A DNA stretch of 64,000 nucleotides from Chryseobacterium sp. BGARF1 (GCF_001677955.1 NZ_LELA01000081.1:1-64000); one strand, 5' to 3'. Shown: positions 48,033-58,233, counted from the first letter of the stretch. The notes: generated from the letters alone by a model not told the origin. Numbers and translations are program-made.

Positions 48033-48779
48033 TTAATTATTTTTTTTATCTCTTGAAGGTCTTCTGTTATCTCTATCTCCTCCTCTTTCTCTGTTTCCAC
48101 CACCTGAAGGACCACCTTTCTTTTGTTGTCCTACTAATGGCATAAGATCTCTCTTACCGTAAACTTCTCCTTTCATGATCCAAACTTTAACTCCTAACTT
48201 ACCGTATTGAGTTAATGCCTCACCGATATGATAGTCGATATCTGCTCTGAAAGTAGACAATGGGATTCTTCCGTCTTTGAAAGACTCAGATCTTGCCATT
48301 TCAGCACCGTTCAATCTACCAGAGATTTGAACTTTGATACCTTCAGCACCCATTCTCATTGTAGAAGCGATAGCCATTTTCACAGCTCTTCTGTAAGAGA
48401 TTCTGTTTTCGATTTGCTTAGCGATACTGTCTGCAACTAATACTGCATCAAGCTCAGGTCTTTTGATTTCGAAAATATTGATTTGAATATCCTTTTTAGT
48501 AAGTTTCTTCAATTCTTCTTTTAACTTGTCAACTTCCTGACCTCCTTTACCGATGATAAGTCCCGGTCTAGCAGTAGTGATTGTTACAGTTACTAATTTA
48601 AGTGTTCTTTCAATATAAATTTTTGAAATACCACCTTTAGATAATCTTGCTTCAAGGTATCTTCTGATTTTGTAGTCTTCAGCGATTCTATCACCGTAGT
48701 TTTTACCACCAAACCAGTTTGAATCCCATCCTCTGATGATACCTAATCTGTTACCAATTGGATTTGTCTTCTGTCCCAT
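48033..48779 (-). CDS. rpsC: 30S ribosomal protein S3
   Basis: A 248-residue S3 with KH domain ([20 protein letters not shown]) and the conserved C-terminal domain. It carries an additional glycine/arginine-rich tail (about 215-248, with [14 protein letters not shown]), a low-complexity extension seen in Bacteroidota S3. Confidence 0.98.
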   Translation of the reverse strand: MGQKTNPIGNRLGIIRGWDSNWFGGKNYGDRIAEDYKIRRYLEARLSKGGISKIYIERTLKLVTVTITTARPGLIIGKGGQEVDKLKEELKKLTKKDIQINIFEIKRPELDAVLVADSIAKQIENRISYRRAVKMAIASTMRMGAEGIKVQISGRLNGAEMARSESFKDGRIPLSTFRADIDYHIGEALTQYGKLGVKVWIMKGEVYGKRDLMPLVGQQKKGGPSGGGNRERGGDRDNRRPSRDKKNN

Positions 48780-48787
48780 ACCTTGAA

Positions 48788-49186
48788 TTAATTTTCTTTT
48801 GTTCCTAAGATTAGTGTAATGTGGTTTGATCTTTTTCTGATTCTGTACCCTCTACCTTGTGGAGCTGGTCTTAGTCTCTTCAATTGTCTTGCACTGTCTA
48901 CAAAAATTTCTTTAACGATAAGGTTAGCTTCTTCGATATCTGCACCTTCGTTCTTAGATTGCCAGTTAGCCATCGCAGAAAGAAGTACTTTCTCTAATTT
49001 GTTTGAAGCGTCTTTTTTCGAATATTTTAGGATGCTTAAAGCTTTTTCAACTTCTACCCCTCTGATGATATCAGCTACTAATCTCATCTTTCTTGGAGAT
49101 GAAGGGCAATCATTGTGTAATGCTTTTACTACATCTTGATTTGTTAATTTACGTGCTAATGCACTTTCTCTTTTTCTTGATCCCAT
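48788..49186 (-). CDS. rplV: 50S ribosomal protein L22
   Basis: A 132-residue L22; the core begins around residue 20 ([20 protein letters not shown]) and the tunnel-reaching end [20 protein letters not shown] is intact. The N-terminus is some 15-20 residues longer than the E. coli protein. Confidence 0.98.
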   Translation of the reverse strand: MGSRKRESALARKLTNQDVVKALHNDCPSSPRKMRLVADIIRGVEVEKALSILKYSKKDASNKLEKVLLSAMANWQSKNEGADIEEANLIVKEIFVDSARQLKRLRPAPQGRGYRIRKRSNHITLILGTKEN

Positions 49187-49188
49187 GA

Positions 49189-49467
49189 TTATCTGCTTCC
49201 TTTGTTTTTGTTACCACCATGACCTCTGAAAGATCTTGTTGGAGAAAATTCGCCTAGCTTATGACCAACCATGTTTTCTGTAACGTAAACCGGGATAAAA
49301 GATTTCCCGTTGTGTACAGCAATAGTTTGTCCTACAAAGTCTGGAGAGATCATTGATGCTCTAGACCAAGTTTTGATAACAGTCTTCTTACCAGACTCTA
49401 CATTTGCCTGAACCTTCTTATCTAAAGTATAGTGAATGAATGGTCCTTTTTTAAGTGATCTTGCCAT
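49189..49467 (-). CDS. rpsS: 30S ribosomal protein S19
   Basis: A 92-residue S19 ([35 protein letters not shown]) that binds the head of the small subunit with S13. Confidence 0.98.
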   Translation of the reverse strand: MARSLKKGPFIHYTLDKKVQANVESGKKTVIKTWSRASMISPDFVGQTIAVHNGKSFIPVYVTENMVGHKLGEFSPTRSFRGHGGNKNKGSR

Positions 49468-49469
49468 AA

Positions 49470-50291
49470 TTATTTTCTTTTAGATACGATGTAACGGTTA
49501 GACACTTTGTTTTTCTTTCTAGTTTTGTAACCTTTAGCCGGCATACCGTTTCTAGATCTTGGGTGACCTCCAGAAGAACGTCCTTCACCACCTCCCATTG
49601 GGTGATCTACAGGGTTCATTACAACTGGTCTTGTTCTAGGTCTTCTACCTAACCATCTGCTTCTACCAGCCTTACCTGATACAGTCAACTGGTGGTCAGA
49701 GTTAGATACAGATCCAACCATTGCATAACACTCAGTAAGGATCATTCTAGATTCTCCTGAAGGCAATTTAATGATTGCATATTTTCCGTCTCTTGAAGTC
49801 AACTGAGCTGAAGAACCAGCACTTCTTGCTAAAATAGCACCTTGACCAGGCTTCATTTCAACACAAGAAATTACAGTACCCAATGGAATGTTTTTCAATT
49901 TCATTGCGTTACCGATGTTCGGTTCTACGCTTTCGCCAGAAATAATTTTTTGGTCAACTTTGATACCGTTTGGAGCGATGATATATCTCTTCTCTCCGTC
50001 TGCATACTCCACTAAAGCGATGAAAGCAGTTCTGTTTGGATCATATTCTACAGTTTTTACCGTTGCTTCAACATCATGCTTGTTTCTTTTGAAGTCGATA
50101 ATTCTGTATTTCTTTTTGTGTCCACCTCCGGTGTAACGCATGGTCATTTTACCAGTTTGGTTACGTCCACCTGACTTACTAATACCAACAGTTAGAGATT
50201 TCTCTGGTTTGTTAGTAGTAATTTCCTCAAAATTGTTTACAATTCTGAATCTCTGTCCTGGGGTGATAGGTTTTAATTTTCTAACAGACAT
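49470..50291 (-). CDS. rplB: 50S ribosomal protein L2
   Basis: A 273-residue L2; the peptidyl-transferase-proximal [19 protein letters not shown] segment is intact. Two bases from rpsS. Confidence 0.99.
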   Translation of the reverse strand: MSVRKLKPITPGQRFRIVNNFEEITTNKPEKSLTVGISKSGGRNQTGKMTMRYTGGGHKKKYRIIDFKRNKHDVEATVKTVEYDPNRTAFIALVEYADGEKRYIIAPNGIKVDQKIISGESVEPNIGNAMKLKNIPLGTVISCVEMKPGQGAILARSAGSSAQLTSRDGKYAIIKLPSGESRMILTECYAMVGSVSNSDHQLTVSGKAGRSRWLGRRPRTRPVVMNPVDHPMGGGEGRSSGGHPRSRNGMPAKGYKTRKKNKVSNRYIVSKRK

Positions 50292-50313
50292 TACTATTAT
50301 TTATAATTAATAA

Positions 50314-50604
50314 TTAATTTACAGCAAAAATATCAATTACTTCTCCTTCAGCAAGAGTAATAACTGCTTTTTTCAATTTGTTTGTCTTTCCTACTTGAAG
50401 ACCTTTTTTCGTGTATTTCGAAGAAACTTTAGGAGCATAAATCATGGTTCTAACGTCTGCTACTTTCACACCGTAAGCTTGCTCAATTGCATTTTTAATC
50501 TGGATTTTATTCGCCTTAGGTTGCACTAAGAAAGAATAAGCACCTCTTAAATCTGTAAGATAGTTTGCTTTTTCTGAAATAACTGGTTTAATAATTAGTG
50601 ACAT
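50314..50604 (-). CDS. rplW: 50S ribosomal protein L23
   Basis: A 96-residue L23 (KPVISEKANYLTDLRGAYSF; VADVRTMIYAPKVSSKYTKK) at the exit site, docking SRP and trigger factor. Confidence 0.98.
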   Translation of the reverse strand: MSLIIKPVISEKANYLTDLRGAYSFLVQPKANKIQIKNAIEQAYGVKVADVRTMIYAPKVSSKYTKKGLQVGKTNKLKKAVITLAEGEVIDIFAVN

Positions 50605-50607
50605 GAT

Positions 50608-51237
50608 TTATTTCTTTAAATTTTCCTGGAATTTTTCAACTGCACCTTCTAAGAAAACGATCTCACCTGCATTGATTAAGTCATAAGAAGAAATTTCGTT
50701 GAATTTCATAACTTTAGTCTTAGGTAAGTTTCTTGAAGATAAATATACATTCTTGTTAGTATCAGCCAAAATGAATAGAGACTTCTTGTCATTCAATGCC
50801 AAAGCATTCAATACCGTGATGAAATCTTTAGTTTTAGGAGCAGCAATGCTTAAACCTTCAACAATTCTGATGCTGTTGTCTCTCATTTTCTGAGAAAGAA
50901 CAGATTTTTTAGCTAATCTCTTAAGAGCTTTGTTCAATTTGAATCTATAGTCTCTTGGCTTAGGACCGAATACTCTACCTCCACCTCTAAAAGTAGGAGA
51001 TTTAATATCACCGTATCTAGCAGAACCAGATCCTTTTTGCTTCTTAAGTTTTTTAGTAGAAGCAGTAATTTCGCTTCTCTCTTTTGATTTATGAGTACCT
51101 TGACGCTGTGCAGCAAGATATTGTTTTACTTCTAAGTAAACCGCGTGCTTGTTTGGCTCAATTCCGAAGATAGATTCGTCTAGAGTTACTTTCTTTCCGG
51201 TTTCTTTTCCTGATGTATTTAATACTACTAATTCCAT
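50608..51237 (-). CDS. rplD: 50S ribosomal protein L4
   Basis: A 209-residue L4 with the tunnel loop ([20 protein letters not shown]). In E. coli L4 represses the S10 operon. It overlaps the rplC stop by ten bases. Confidence 0.98.
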   Translation of the reverse strand: MELVVLNTSGKETGKKVTLDESIFGIEPNKHAVYLEVKQYLAAQRQGTHKSKERSEITASTKKLKKQKGSGSARYGDIKSPTFRGGGRVFGPKPRDYRFKLNKALKRLAKKSVLSQKMRDNSIRIVEGLSIAAPKTKDFITVLNALALNDKKSLFILADTNKNVYLSSRNLPKTKVMKFNEISSYDLINAGEIVFLEGAVEKFQENLKK

Positions 51238-51854
51238 TTTCTGATAATTACATAAGAATTTTTAGCTCCCGGAACAGCACCTTTTACTACTAAAAGATTT
51301 TGTTCTTGATCCACTTTTAATACTTGAAGGTTTTGTACAGTTACCTGCTTACCTCCCATTCTACCTGCCATTCTCATTCCTTTGAATACTCTTGAAGGAT
51401 CTGATCCAGCACCGATAGAACCTGGAGCTCTAAGTCTGTTGTGCTGACCATGAGTAGCTTGCATTACACCTCCAAATCCGTGTCTTTTAACAACACCTTG
51501 GAAACCTTTACCTTTAGAAGTACCTGTTACGTCAACAAATTCACCTTCAGCGAATAAGTCTACAGTTACGTCTACACCTACAGTAACTTGGTCTACGAAT
51601 TCTCTGTAGAATTCTACCAACTTAGCTTTAGGAGTTGAACCAGCCTTTTTAAAGTGACCGGCTAACGCTTTACCAACGTTCTTTTCACTCTTGTCATCGA
51701 AACCTAACTGAACAGATTTATATCCGTCCTTTTCAATGGTTCTGACCTGTAAAACTGAGCAAGGACCTGCCTGAATAACGGTACACGGCATATTTTTGCC
51801 GTTTTCGTCAAACAGAGAAGTCATCCCAATTTTTTTTCCAATAATACCTGACAT
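51228..51854 (-). CDS. rplC: 50S ribosomal protein L3
   Basis: A 208-residue L3 ([40 protein letters not shown]). The first gene of the cluster here, since rpsJ is about 9.7 kb away. It has a leader of about 100 bases from the predicted promoter. Confidence 0.98.
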   Translation of the reverse strand: MSGIIGKKIGMTSLFDENGKNMPCTVIQAGPCSVLQVRTIEKDGYKSVQLGFDDKSEKNVGKALAGHFKKAGSTPKAKLVEFYREFVDQVTVGVDVTVDLFAEGEFVDVTGTSKGKGFQGVVKRHGFGGVMQATHGQHNRLRAPGSIGAGSDPSRVFKGMRMAGRMGGKQVTVQNLQVLKVDQEQNLLVVKGAVPGAKNSYVIIRKWN

Positions 51855-51962
51855 TATTTATATAATATGTTATAAAATTTTCTTGTATTCACCTTCATTT
51901 TTCGAGTTCTCAAATAATTACCAAGTTTGAATTGGGCATATTCCTCCCCTAAAATGAGTGTG

Positions 51963-51993
51963 CAAATGTATGAATAAAATTTAATTTGACAAA
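51963..51993 (-). promoter_or_regulatory. Promoter of the rplC-rplQ ribosomal operon
   Basis: On the minus strand TTTG (51993-51990), exactly 19 bases, then TACATTTG (51970-51963): a full match to the Bacteroidota TTTG-N19-TAnnTTTG consensus. The predicted start near 51956 gives a leader of about 100 bases, long enough for an autoregulatory structure. Confidence 0.8.
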
Positions 51994-52029
51994 AATTTCT
52001 TGTAAATATTTTGATTTTTAATCATTTAG

Positions 52030-52046
52030 AGATTTGCACGGATTTT
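52030..52046 (-). repeat. 17-base inverted repeat, left copy
   Basis: The minus strand reads AAAATCCGTGCAAATCT; an identical copy lies on the plus strand at 53533-53549. The two face each other around two genes of unknown function. Confidence 0.85.
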
Positions 52047-52094
52047 GAAAAGAGTTTCTTCTGAATAATTTTTTAATTTTGAGAAAAAAGTAAT

Positions 52095-52508
52095 ATGAAA
52101 AACATTTTCACCACATTCATTTTATTCTTCGGAGTCATTTCTTTTGCACAGACCGCCATTCCATTCACAGGAAAAAGAAGTTTCAATATTGAAGACGGAG
52201 CCAGCGGATCCGGAACACCCTCCTATTATTTAGATGTAAAGAAAAACGGGAACGTTCATTTCGGTTTTCTGCAAATCAATCAGGCCGACGGAAAAGAAAC
52301 CAAAGAAGAGATGAATGCCGGAAAATACAATCCTAAAGTAATGAAGGTACATTTCAAAACATATAACGAGACCTTCTATGTAAAATTTAATAAAGAGAAA
52401 ATCTACCTTACCGATGAAAAAGGTAAAATCAAAAAATCAGACGACTGTTGTCCTGTTTCTGAAATGGCAGAAATGAATTGTCCTTGCGAAAGTATTCTTT
52501 ATAAATAA
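52095..52508 (+). CDS. Small exported protein of unknown function
   Basis: A 137-residue protein with a signal peptide (1-18, cleaved after FAQ). The mature part is beta-rich, and the end has four cysteines (DDCCPVSEMAEMNCPCES) that could form disulphides or bind metal. No family recognised. It overlaps the next gene by one base (TAATG), so the two are translationally coupled. Confidence 0.8.
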   Translation: MKNIFTTFILFFGVISFAQTAIPFTGKRSFNIEDGASGSGTPSYYLDVKKNGNVHFGFLQINQADGKETKEEMNAGKYNPKVMKVHFKTYNETFYVKFNKEKIYLTDEKGKIKKSDDCCPVSEMAEMNCPCESILYK

Positions 52509-53479
52509 TGAGAATTTTATATTACCTTTTGGCTTTTTTGCTTATTTTTTCATGCAGCAAACAAGAAAAACATCCTTACACATTTTATTACTGGAAGACG
52601 CATCTTACATTTAATGATATTGAAAAGAAAGCTTTAGCAAAAGCCAATCAGCCCTTCTTATATACAAGATTTTTTGATGTTGATAAAGTAAACGGAAAAT
52701 TTGAGCCTGTTGCTGTGATTACGCAAGACAAAAGTTTTAAAACAGAAAAAAAAATTGTTCCGACCGTGTTTATTACCAATCGAAGTTTTATTAATATTCA
52801 AAAAGAAGAAATACCCTTTTTGGCAGAAAAAATAAATGATTTAATTAAAAAGAAGACCACTGATTACAATCTTAAAGTCAATCAGGAAATTCAAATTGAT
52901 TGTGATTGGACAGCAGGAACAAAAGATGATTATTTTGAATTTTTAAAACAGTTAAAAAAGATTTCACAAAAAGAAATTACCTGCACTTTAAGGCTTCATC
53001 AGGTAAAAGATAAAAATCTTACCGGAATTCCGCCCGTTGAAAAACTGTACCTGATGTGCTACTCTACTTCTTCGCCTTTGGAAAATTCAGATAAAAATTC
53101 AATTTTAGATTTGAATATTATGAAAAGTTATTTATCGAAGCTGGAAGAGTATCCTGTCAAAAAAATTGAAGTCGCACTCCCGATTTATTCGTGGGGAATT
53201 GTCACCAACCATTTAGGAAAACATAAACTCATTAATGCACTTTCGGCAAAAGATTTGGATAATCCAGATTTCAAAAAAATTTCAGATAACGAAATTGAAA
53301 TTCTGAAAGACGGTTTTTATTTTGGAAACTTCTTAAACAAAGGATTCAAAATAAAAGTGGAAGAAATTTCCCAAGAACAACTTAACAGCGCAACCGAATT
53401 TTTAGACAAAAAAATTAGCACTTACAACATTATATATTATCAATTAGATGGTAAATTTGTAGAAGGACGGAAATTTTAG
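52508..53479 (+). CDS. Putative lipoprotein, unknown function
   Basis: A 323-residue protein with a lipobox (LLIFSCSKQ, Cys at 16). Alternating beta strands and helices, with QIDCDWTAGTKDDYFEFLKQ (about 135-155), KLYLMCYST and KKIEVALPIYSWG, suggest a TIM-barrel of the glycoside-hydrolase kind, but no catalytic pair can be assigned confidently. Coupled to the small exported protein upstream, so both may act together at the cell surface or periplasm. Confidence 0.75.
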   Translation: MRILYYLLAFLLIFSCSKQEKHPYTFYYWKTHLTFNDIEKKALAKANQPFLYTRFFDVDKVNGKFEPVAVITQDKSFKTEKKIVPTVFITNRSFINIQKEEIPFLAEKINDLIKKKTTDYNLKVNQEIQIDCDWTAGTKDDYFEFLKQLKKISQKEITCTLRLHQVKDKNLTGIPPVEKLYLMCYSTSSPLENSDKNSILDLNIMKSYLSKLEEYPVKKIEVALPIYSWGIVTNHLGKHKLINALSAKDLDNPDFKKISDNEIEILKDGFYFGNFLNKGFKIKVEEISQEQLNSATEFLDKKISTYNIIYYQLDGKFVEGRKF

Positions 53480-53532
53480 AATGAAGGAGGCTGGAAGCTT
53501 GATGATGGAAGTTTTCAAGTATGCATAAATTA

Positions 53533-53549
53533 AAAATCCGTGCAAATCT
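53533..53549 (+). repeat. 17-base inverted repeat, right copy
   Basis: AAAATCCGTGCAAATCT, followed by GTGTGATTTGTGG; the same 17 bases occur inverted at 52030-52046. Confidence 0.85.
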
Positions 53550-53611
53550 GTGTGATTTGTGGAAATTATTTTCTCTTGCAGCTTATACATATAAAATTTA
53601 AAATTATGAAG

Positions 53612-53646
53612 AAGCCTTGTCAAGGTTTAAAACCTTGACAAGGCTT
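53612..53646. repeat. Long perfect palindrome upstream of the 901-residue gene
   Basis: AAGCCTTGTCAAGGTTT (53612-53628) and AAACCTTGACAAGGCTT (53630-53646) are exact inverted copies with one base between. It lies 31 bases before the ATG. There is no T-tract, so a repeat element or regulatory hairpin is more likely than a terminator. Confidence 0.85.
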
Positions 53647-53677
53647 TCAAAAAACAAACAAAACACTAAAAATTAAT

Positions 53678-56383
53678 ATGAAAAAGTATATCATTTCACT
53701 TGCGGTTGCATCGCTTTTCTACACCAGAACTGAAGCTTGTGCATGGTCTGATCCGGATTATGATTATTTCAATCTTTTCACACAGAGCATTATAAAAGAT
53801 AAATCGTATCTGCCTTTTTTACATAACTATTCTGACCGATTTTACACCAATTACAAACCGTCTCAGATTCCTAATGAAAATATAGAATCGTGGAAGAAAT
53901 TCTTCGGCAATCAGCTGAGCTATACTGAGACCGATTATCTGGTGAATAAAATCTCAATGGCAGATTTGAATGATCTGAAAAAAGGCAATCCTAATAATCA
54001 ATTATTAAAAAAATTAGGGACAGGATTTTATGCAAAATACCGTGAAGCGATAGATTATTTAATCGAGGCAAAATATTTGGAACCCTACATGAAAATAAAT
54101 TATGTAGAAAGTCCGGATTCTTTTTATTACCGAGAAAATGAAAGTGAGAAAAACGCGACTCAATTAGATTACAACAAAACTGTTTCGGCTTTAACTTCTT
54201 TATACAACGCAGCCAAAAATCCAGAAATCAAACAGCGGTACGGTTATCAGTTGGTGAGATTCAATCATTATACGAGAAATTTTGATGCAGCTTTGGAGAC
54301 ATTCAAAAAATACGTACAATCTATTTCGTTAAAAGGTGCACCTTATTATATGGCGCTCGATCAATTGGCGGGAGCGCAAAGAGGTCTGGAAATGGGAAGT
54401 GAGGCCAACTGGAATTTCTTTCAGGTTTTTATGAAATCTAAAAGCCGTAAGGAATCTGCATTTATATCGATGAAACTTTCAGACACGGCTTCTTTCAACA
54501 ACATTATGAAAAGAGCGGGAACGAATGAGGAGAAAAACATGGCATATTTTCTTTTAGGTTATGAAGATTTTACCAACCCTATTCCGATGATGGAAAAGAT
54601 GTACGACATTGATCCCGATTCTGAAATTCTGAAAGTAATGGCAGCAAGAAGCATCAATGAACTGGAAAGAAATTATCTTCCAACGTATTATTATGCTTCA
54701 AAAGATTCTAAATCAACTTCAGATAAAAAAGGAAACGTAACAGCCGAAAAACCGGAAGTAAAGAAAAAGGAACTGAGTTTTTGGCAGAAAATCGTTCTCT
54801 TCTTTAAAAACCTTTTTGGCGGAAAGAAATCTGATACAACCAATGATAAAGCTAAGCAAAGCAACGATGAATTGTTCGAAAATCCGGACAGGATTCCAAC
54901 TTATGTAAAGAACAACGCTAATTATTACTCTCAGGATGAAAATCAGAAAGATTTCTTAGATGACCTGGAAAAATTCACCGCCAAAACAAAAGAAAAATCC
55001 AAAGACGAATATTGGCAGATTGCAGATGCTTATTTAAAATTTCTTAAAAAAGATTACAAAAAAAGCAATGATATTTTAGCAGATATCAAAACCAGCAATC
55101 CTGAATATCTTGAAGAAATTAAGAGAATGAAAGTGCTGAATGACATTGTTTCGCAGCCCAAAATTGATGCAGATTACGAAGATCATTTAATGAAAGATTA
55201 CGCTGAATATTTTGTAGAAAAAGCACCTGTAAAAAAAGACAGCACAGAAACCAATGATTACGATTATTATGGTGAAGCTCCGTCAACTGCAGATTTCCTG
55301 AAAGATGTTTTAGCCAACCGTTATTTCCTTCAAGGCGAAGATGGGAAATCTTATCTAATGAATAATAAACTTTCTGACCTTCAGTACAACCCAAATTCAA
55401 GCCTGGTAAAAAGTATTGAAGAGTTTTACAGAAAACCGAATAAAACCCAATTTGAGCAACAAATCATTGCTAAAAATCTTGATGACGTAGGAAATATTGA
55501 TGCGTTCTTTGCTAACATTTATGGTGACAGAGCAATGAGATTGGCTGATTTCGATAAGGCAAAATCTTATTATCAAAAAGCAGTAAACTTCTCAGGAATT
55601 CCGAGAGACAATTATGAAAAATATAATCCTGAAACCGGAAAATATGAAAAACTGGTTTACAATGGTGAAAATTATGACGGTTACCGAAATATTCCGAATT
55701 TAGTTTTCGGACATAATGTTTGGGAAAGTTTCCAAAGTCCAGAATCACAAAGTATGAAAGCAGAAGATTACACCGCATTTCCATTCATCAAAAACAAAAT
55801 GAATAAACTGGAATTGGCAGATGCATTAATTCAGCTTAAAAAAATAGGAAACGGAAAAGATGCAAAAGCTGCTCAAGCCAATCAGTTAATCGGAAATCTT
55901 TTGTACAACACTTCTATTCTTGGATATTACAGAGAACTTTTTGTGATGGATGTCGACAACAGCAACGGCGGAAAATATGATTTCTGGAATACAAAAAGAG
56001 AAAATCCGTATCAGTATTATTACAAGAATTTCACCTACACGACTTTTATAGAACCTGATAATTTTGATTTGGCTATCAATTATTATAAAAAATCGTACGA
56101 CCTTTCTAATGACAGAGAACAGAAAGCAAGAGTGCTTTTCCAGATGGCAAGTGCAGAACAGGGGAAATATTATCAGTATGAAGCTAAAAACCAAGCAAAC
56201 ATTGATTATGCTGACCCTAAATGGTCTGAGAAAAATGATGCTCACGAAAAACAGATGGCTGATTTGAAAAACCAGAAATACAGAACTTATTTTACACAAC
56301 TGAAATCTCAATATTCAAATACGGAAACCGCCAGAGAACTTCTGGGAAGTTGTACGTATTTCGATTATTTTATGAAGAGATAA
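53678..56383 (+). CDS. Large exported protein of unknown function
   Basis: A 901-residue protein with a short signal peptide (1-20; the mature end starts near CAWSDPDYDYF). Most of the protein looks helical and repeat-like, with TPR-type segments such as DKAKSYYQKAVNF and LAINYYKKSYDLSNDREQKA. A hydrophobic segment near 365-380 (FWQKIVLFFKNLFGG) is flanked by Lys- and Ser-rich low-complexity sequence and may be amphipathic rather than membrane-spanning. I do not recognise the family. It is transcribed alone and ended by a strong terminator. Confidence 0.8.
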   Translation: MKKYIISLAVASLFYTRTEACAWSDPDYDYFNLFTQSIIKDKSYLPFLHNYSDRFYTNYKPSQIPNENIESWKKFFGNQLSYTETDYLVNKISMADLNDLKKGNPNNQLLKKLGTGFYAKYREAIDYLIEAKYLEPYMKINYVESPDSFYYRENESEKNATQLDYNKTVSALTSLYNAAKNPEIKQRYGYQLVRFNHYTRNFDAALETFKKYVQSISLKGAPYYMALDQLAGAQRGLEMGSEANWNFFQVFMKSKSRKESAFISMKLSDTASFNNIMKRAGTNEEKNMAYFLLGYEDFTNPIPMMEKMYDIDPDSEILKVMAARSINELERNYLPTYYYASKDSKSTSDKKGNVTAEKPEVKKKELSFWQKIVLFFKNLFGGKKSDTTNDKAKQSNDELFENPDRIPTYVKNNANYYSQDENQKDFLDDLEKFTAKTKEKSKDEYWQIADAYLKFLKKDYKKSNDILADIKTSNPEYLEEIKRMKVLNDIVSQPKIDADYEDHLMKDYAEYFVEKAPVKKDSTETNDYDYYGEAPSTADFLKDVLANRYFLQGEDGKSYLMNNKLSDLQYNPNSSLVKSIEEFYRKPNKTQFEQQIIAKNLDDVGNIDAFFANIYGDRAMRLADFDKAKSYYQKAVNFSGIPRDNYEKYNPETGKYEKLVYNGENYDGYRNIPNLVFGHNVWESFQSPESQSMKAEDYTAFPFIKNKMNKLELADALIQLKKIGNGKDAKAAQANQLIGNLLYNTSILGYYRELFVMDVDNSNGGKYDFWNTKRENPYQYYYKNFTYTTFIEPDNFDLAINYYKKSYDLSNDREQKARVLFQMASAEQGKYYQYEAKNQANIDYADPKWSEKNDAHEKQMADLKNQKYRTYFTQLKSQYSNTETARELLGSCTYFDYFMKR

Positions 56384-56389
56384 ACTATA

Positions 56390-56426
56390 AAATTAAAGCC
56401 TTACAAATTTTGTAAGGCTTTAATTT
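56390..56426. terminator. Bidirectional terminator with 18-base arms
   Basis: AAATTAAAGCCTTACAAA (56390-56407) and TTTGTAAGGCTTTAATTT (56409-56426) are perfect inverted arms followed by a T-run. It ends the 901-residue gene and the convergent GLPGLI gene. Confidence 0.93.
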
Positions 56427-57263
56427 TTATTCTAATTCAAAAGGATCGTAAAGAAGAGGTTTTGATTTAACCACCATCGGTGAACCATCTTCATTTACAG
56501 CTTTACCATGAAAAGCACCCGGGTTATCGTGATACGTTTTCTCAACTTCTCTAAATTTTGCTCTGCTTATTCTAAGTATTTCTTTATCGTTTCGTAAATA
56601 AATATCCATTGGTTTTTTATCAATTCTAACTGCTATAAAATGATATTTATTTTGTGAATCTTCAAGCTCTAAAATCAAACCAGGCAATCCTTCAAAAACA
56701 TAAGGACCGTTGTTTATGGGAACTTCCATTGTGTACCAAGCGATAAATTCTCTTCCTCGGTATTTTACGGTTGCTTTTTTACAGCTATAATCAAGAATTT
56801 TCTTCGATTCGTTATGAAGTTGCCATTTCAATTCAGACTGAATTTCTTCATACTCGTATTTTGTTTTATATCTTTTTTGATAAGTAACTTTTTTATCGAC
56901 TGTCGATTTTAAACTTTCCATAGTCCATAAAGGATTATAAGTAAAAAGTTGATTCATTTCTTTTACTCCAACACTTTCGAGATGAGAAAATTTTTCAGAC
57001 AAAGAATCTTTCGCTAATGTTTTTGTATCGCTGAACTTTGAATAGTTTTCACCAATTTGTAACACACACAACCCTTCTCTTGGATTTTGAGAAATTTTTG
57101 CGTCTTTTAAAAATTTAAACTGATAATAAATATTAAGATCGCTCTTCTCAAAAACCTTTGCACTGTAAGATGATGCTTTCATCGAAAAATCACCAAGAAT
57201 TTTAGTTTGCTGAGCAGAAATTAAAGCCGAACCAAAAATGAAAATTGAAATAAAAAACTTCAT
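56427..57263 (-). CDS. GLPGLI family exported protein
   Basis: A 278-residue protein with a signal peptide (1-18) and the family-naming motif in PYVFEGLPGLILELEDS (about 190-206). GLPGLI proteins are widespread in flavobacteria and often lie beside TonB-dependent receptors; their function is unknown. A second family member lies at 60554-61381, on the other side of the siderophore receptor. Confidence 0.93.
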   Translation of the reverse strand: MKFFISIFIFGSALISAQQTKILGDFSMKASSYSAKVFEKSDLNIYYQFKFLKDAKISQNPREGLCVLQIGENYSKFSDTKTLAKDSLSEKFSHLESVGVKEMNQLFTYNPLWTMESLKSTVDKKVTYQKRYKTKYEYEEIQSELKWQLHNESKKILDYSCKKATVKYRGREFIAWYTMEVPINNGPYVFEGLPGLILELEDSQNKYHFIAVRIDKKPMDIYLRNDKEILRISRAKFREVEKTYHDNPGAFHGKAVNEDGSPMVVKSKPLLYDPFELE

Positions 57264-57388
57264 CCTATAAAAACTTTAGACAAAAGTAAGATGAAAAATT
57301 AATTTGTTCTAATTTATTATTAAAAATAACACTTCGGTGTGATAAATAATCTAAGTTCAAAATAAGAAATGGAGCAAAATATTTTGTC

Positions 57389-57548
57389 ACGCAAAGATTT
57401 TAATTTTTAAGTTTATTATTTTAAGGTGCAAAGAATGGCGACAAAGTCGCTGATGAAGCTTGAATAAACGAGTGCTTCATAAAAATCAATTTATTGATTC
57501 CCATCTTTGCTCCTTAAAAATAAGATTTGCAAAAATCAAGCTTTGCGT
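57389..57548. repeat. MITE-like 160-base inverted-repeat element
   Basis: ACGCAAAG (57389-57396) and CTTTGCGT (57541-57548) bound an element whose halves pair imperfectly along most of their length (TTTTAAGGTGCAAAGA against TCTTTGCTCCTTAAAA). Inside are GCGAC-AAA-GTCGC and TGAAGC...GCTTCA hairpins. No open reading frame. It occupies most of the 354-base gap between two minus-strand genes; the rest shows nothing. Confidence 0.75.
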
Positions 57549-57617
57549 TAAATCTATAACAATTTCACAATAGATAGTTTACTTCTACAGCTTAATCCGA
57601 ATTCACATTAAATAAGT

Positions 57618-58103
57618 TTATTTTTTTTGCTTCGATAGCCATTCCTCATGCTTTTTTTTAAAAAACTCATGCTTATAATCCTGATTTCTTTTTGCGGCAT
57701 CTATAGAATGTGAAGCATGAATATCTTCATCTTCTTCAGCAAAATCAGCGAGCTTTTCGTAATAACAATGTAATTGGTCGAGTTCTTTTTCGGTAAGGTC
57801 TTCTATATCGACAATTCGGTTGCTTGCTTTTTCGTTGGCAGCGATCAATTCATTTAATTTAATCTGAATCGCTTTAGAATCTTTATTTTGAGATTTCTGA
57901 ATCAGGAAAACCATCAGAAAAGTAATAATCGTTGTTCCGGTATTGATAACCAACTGCCAAGTTTCGGAATAATTAAAAACCGGTCCAGAAACTGCCCAAA
58001 TCACCACAATAGCAACCGCTCCCAAAAACGCATACGAACTGCCCGTAAATTTTGTTGCCCAGTTTGAAAATCTCTCGAAAACACTGCTATCTGATTTTGC
58101 CAT
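57618..58103 (-). CDS. Low-affinity iron permease family protein
   Basis: The start at 58103 (MAKSDSSVFERFSNWATKFT) gives 161 residues; ten residues before it in the frame are not family-like. Two membrane helices (about 28-47 and 54-76) and a cytoplasmic C-terminal helical tail (EKELDQLHCYYEKLADFAEE) match Fe_permease (PF04120). A role in iron or other metal entry is inferred; the neighbouring siderophore receptor fits. Confidence 0.88.
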   Translation of the reverse strand: MAKSDSSVFERFSNWATKFTGSSYAFLGAVAIVVIWAVSGPVFNYSETWQLVINTGTTIITFLMVFLIQKSQNKDSKAIQIKLNELIAANEKASNRIVDIEDLTEKELDQLHCYYEKLADFAEEDEDIHASHSIDAAKRNQDYKHEFFKKKHEEWLSKQKK

Positions 58104-58157
58104 TATTTTTTTATTAAAAGTAACAAAAAACATGCATCTGTAGAGACAAGTATTTAA

Positions 58158-58198
58158 TTAAAAAAAGGAAAGCCCCTGAAAAAATTCAGAGACTCTCC
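58158..58198 (-). terminator. Terminator of the siderophore receptor gene
   Basis: On the minus transcript, GGAGAGTCTCTGAA pairs over its full 14 bases (with G-U pairs) to TTCAGGGGCTTTCC, loop TTTT, followed by seven T. It lies 36 bases after the receptor stop. Confidence 0.9.
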
Positions 58199-58233
58199 CG
58201 ATATAGATAAAACTATTACTTGAAAATTATCTA

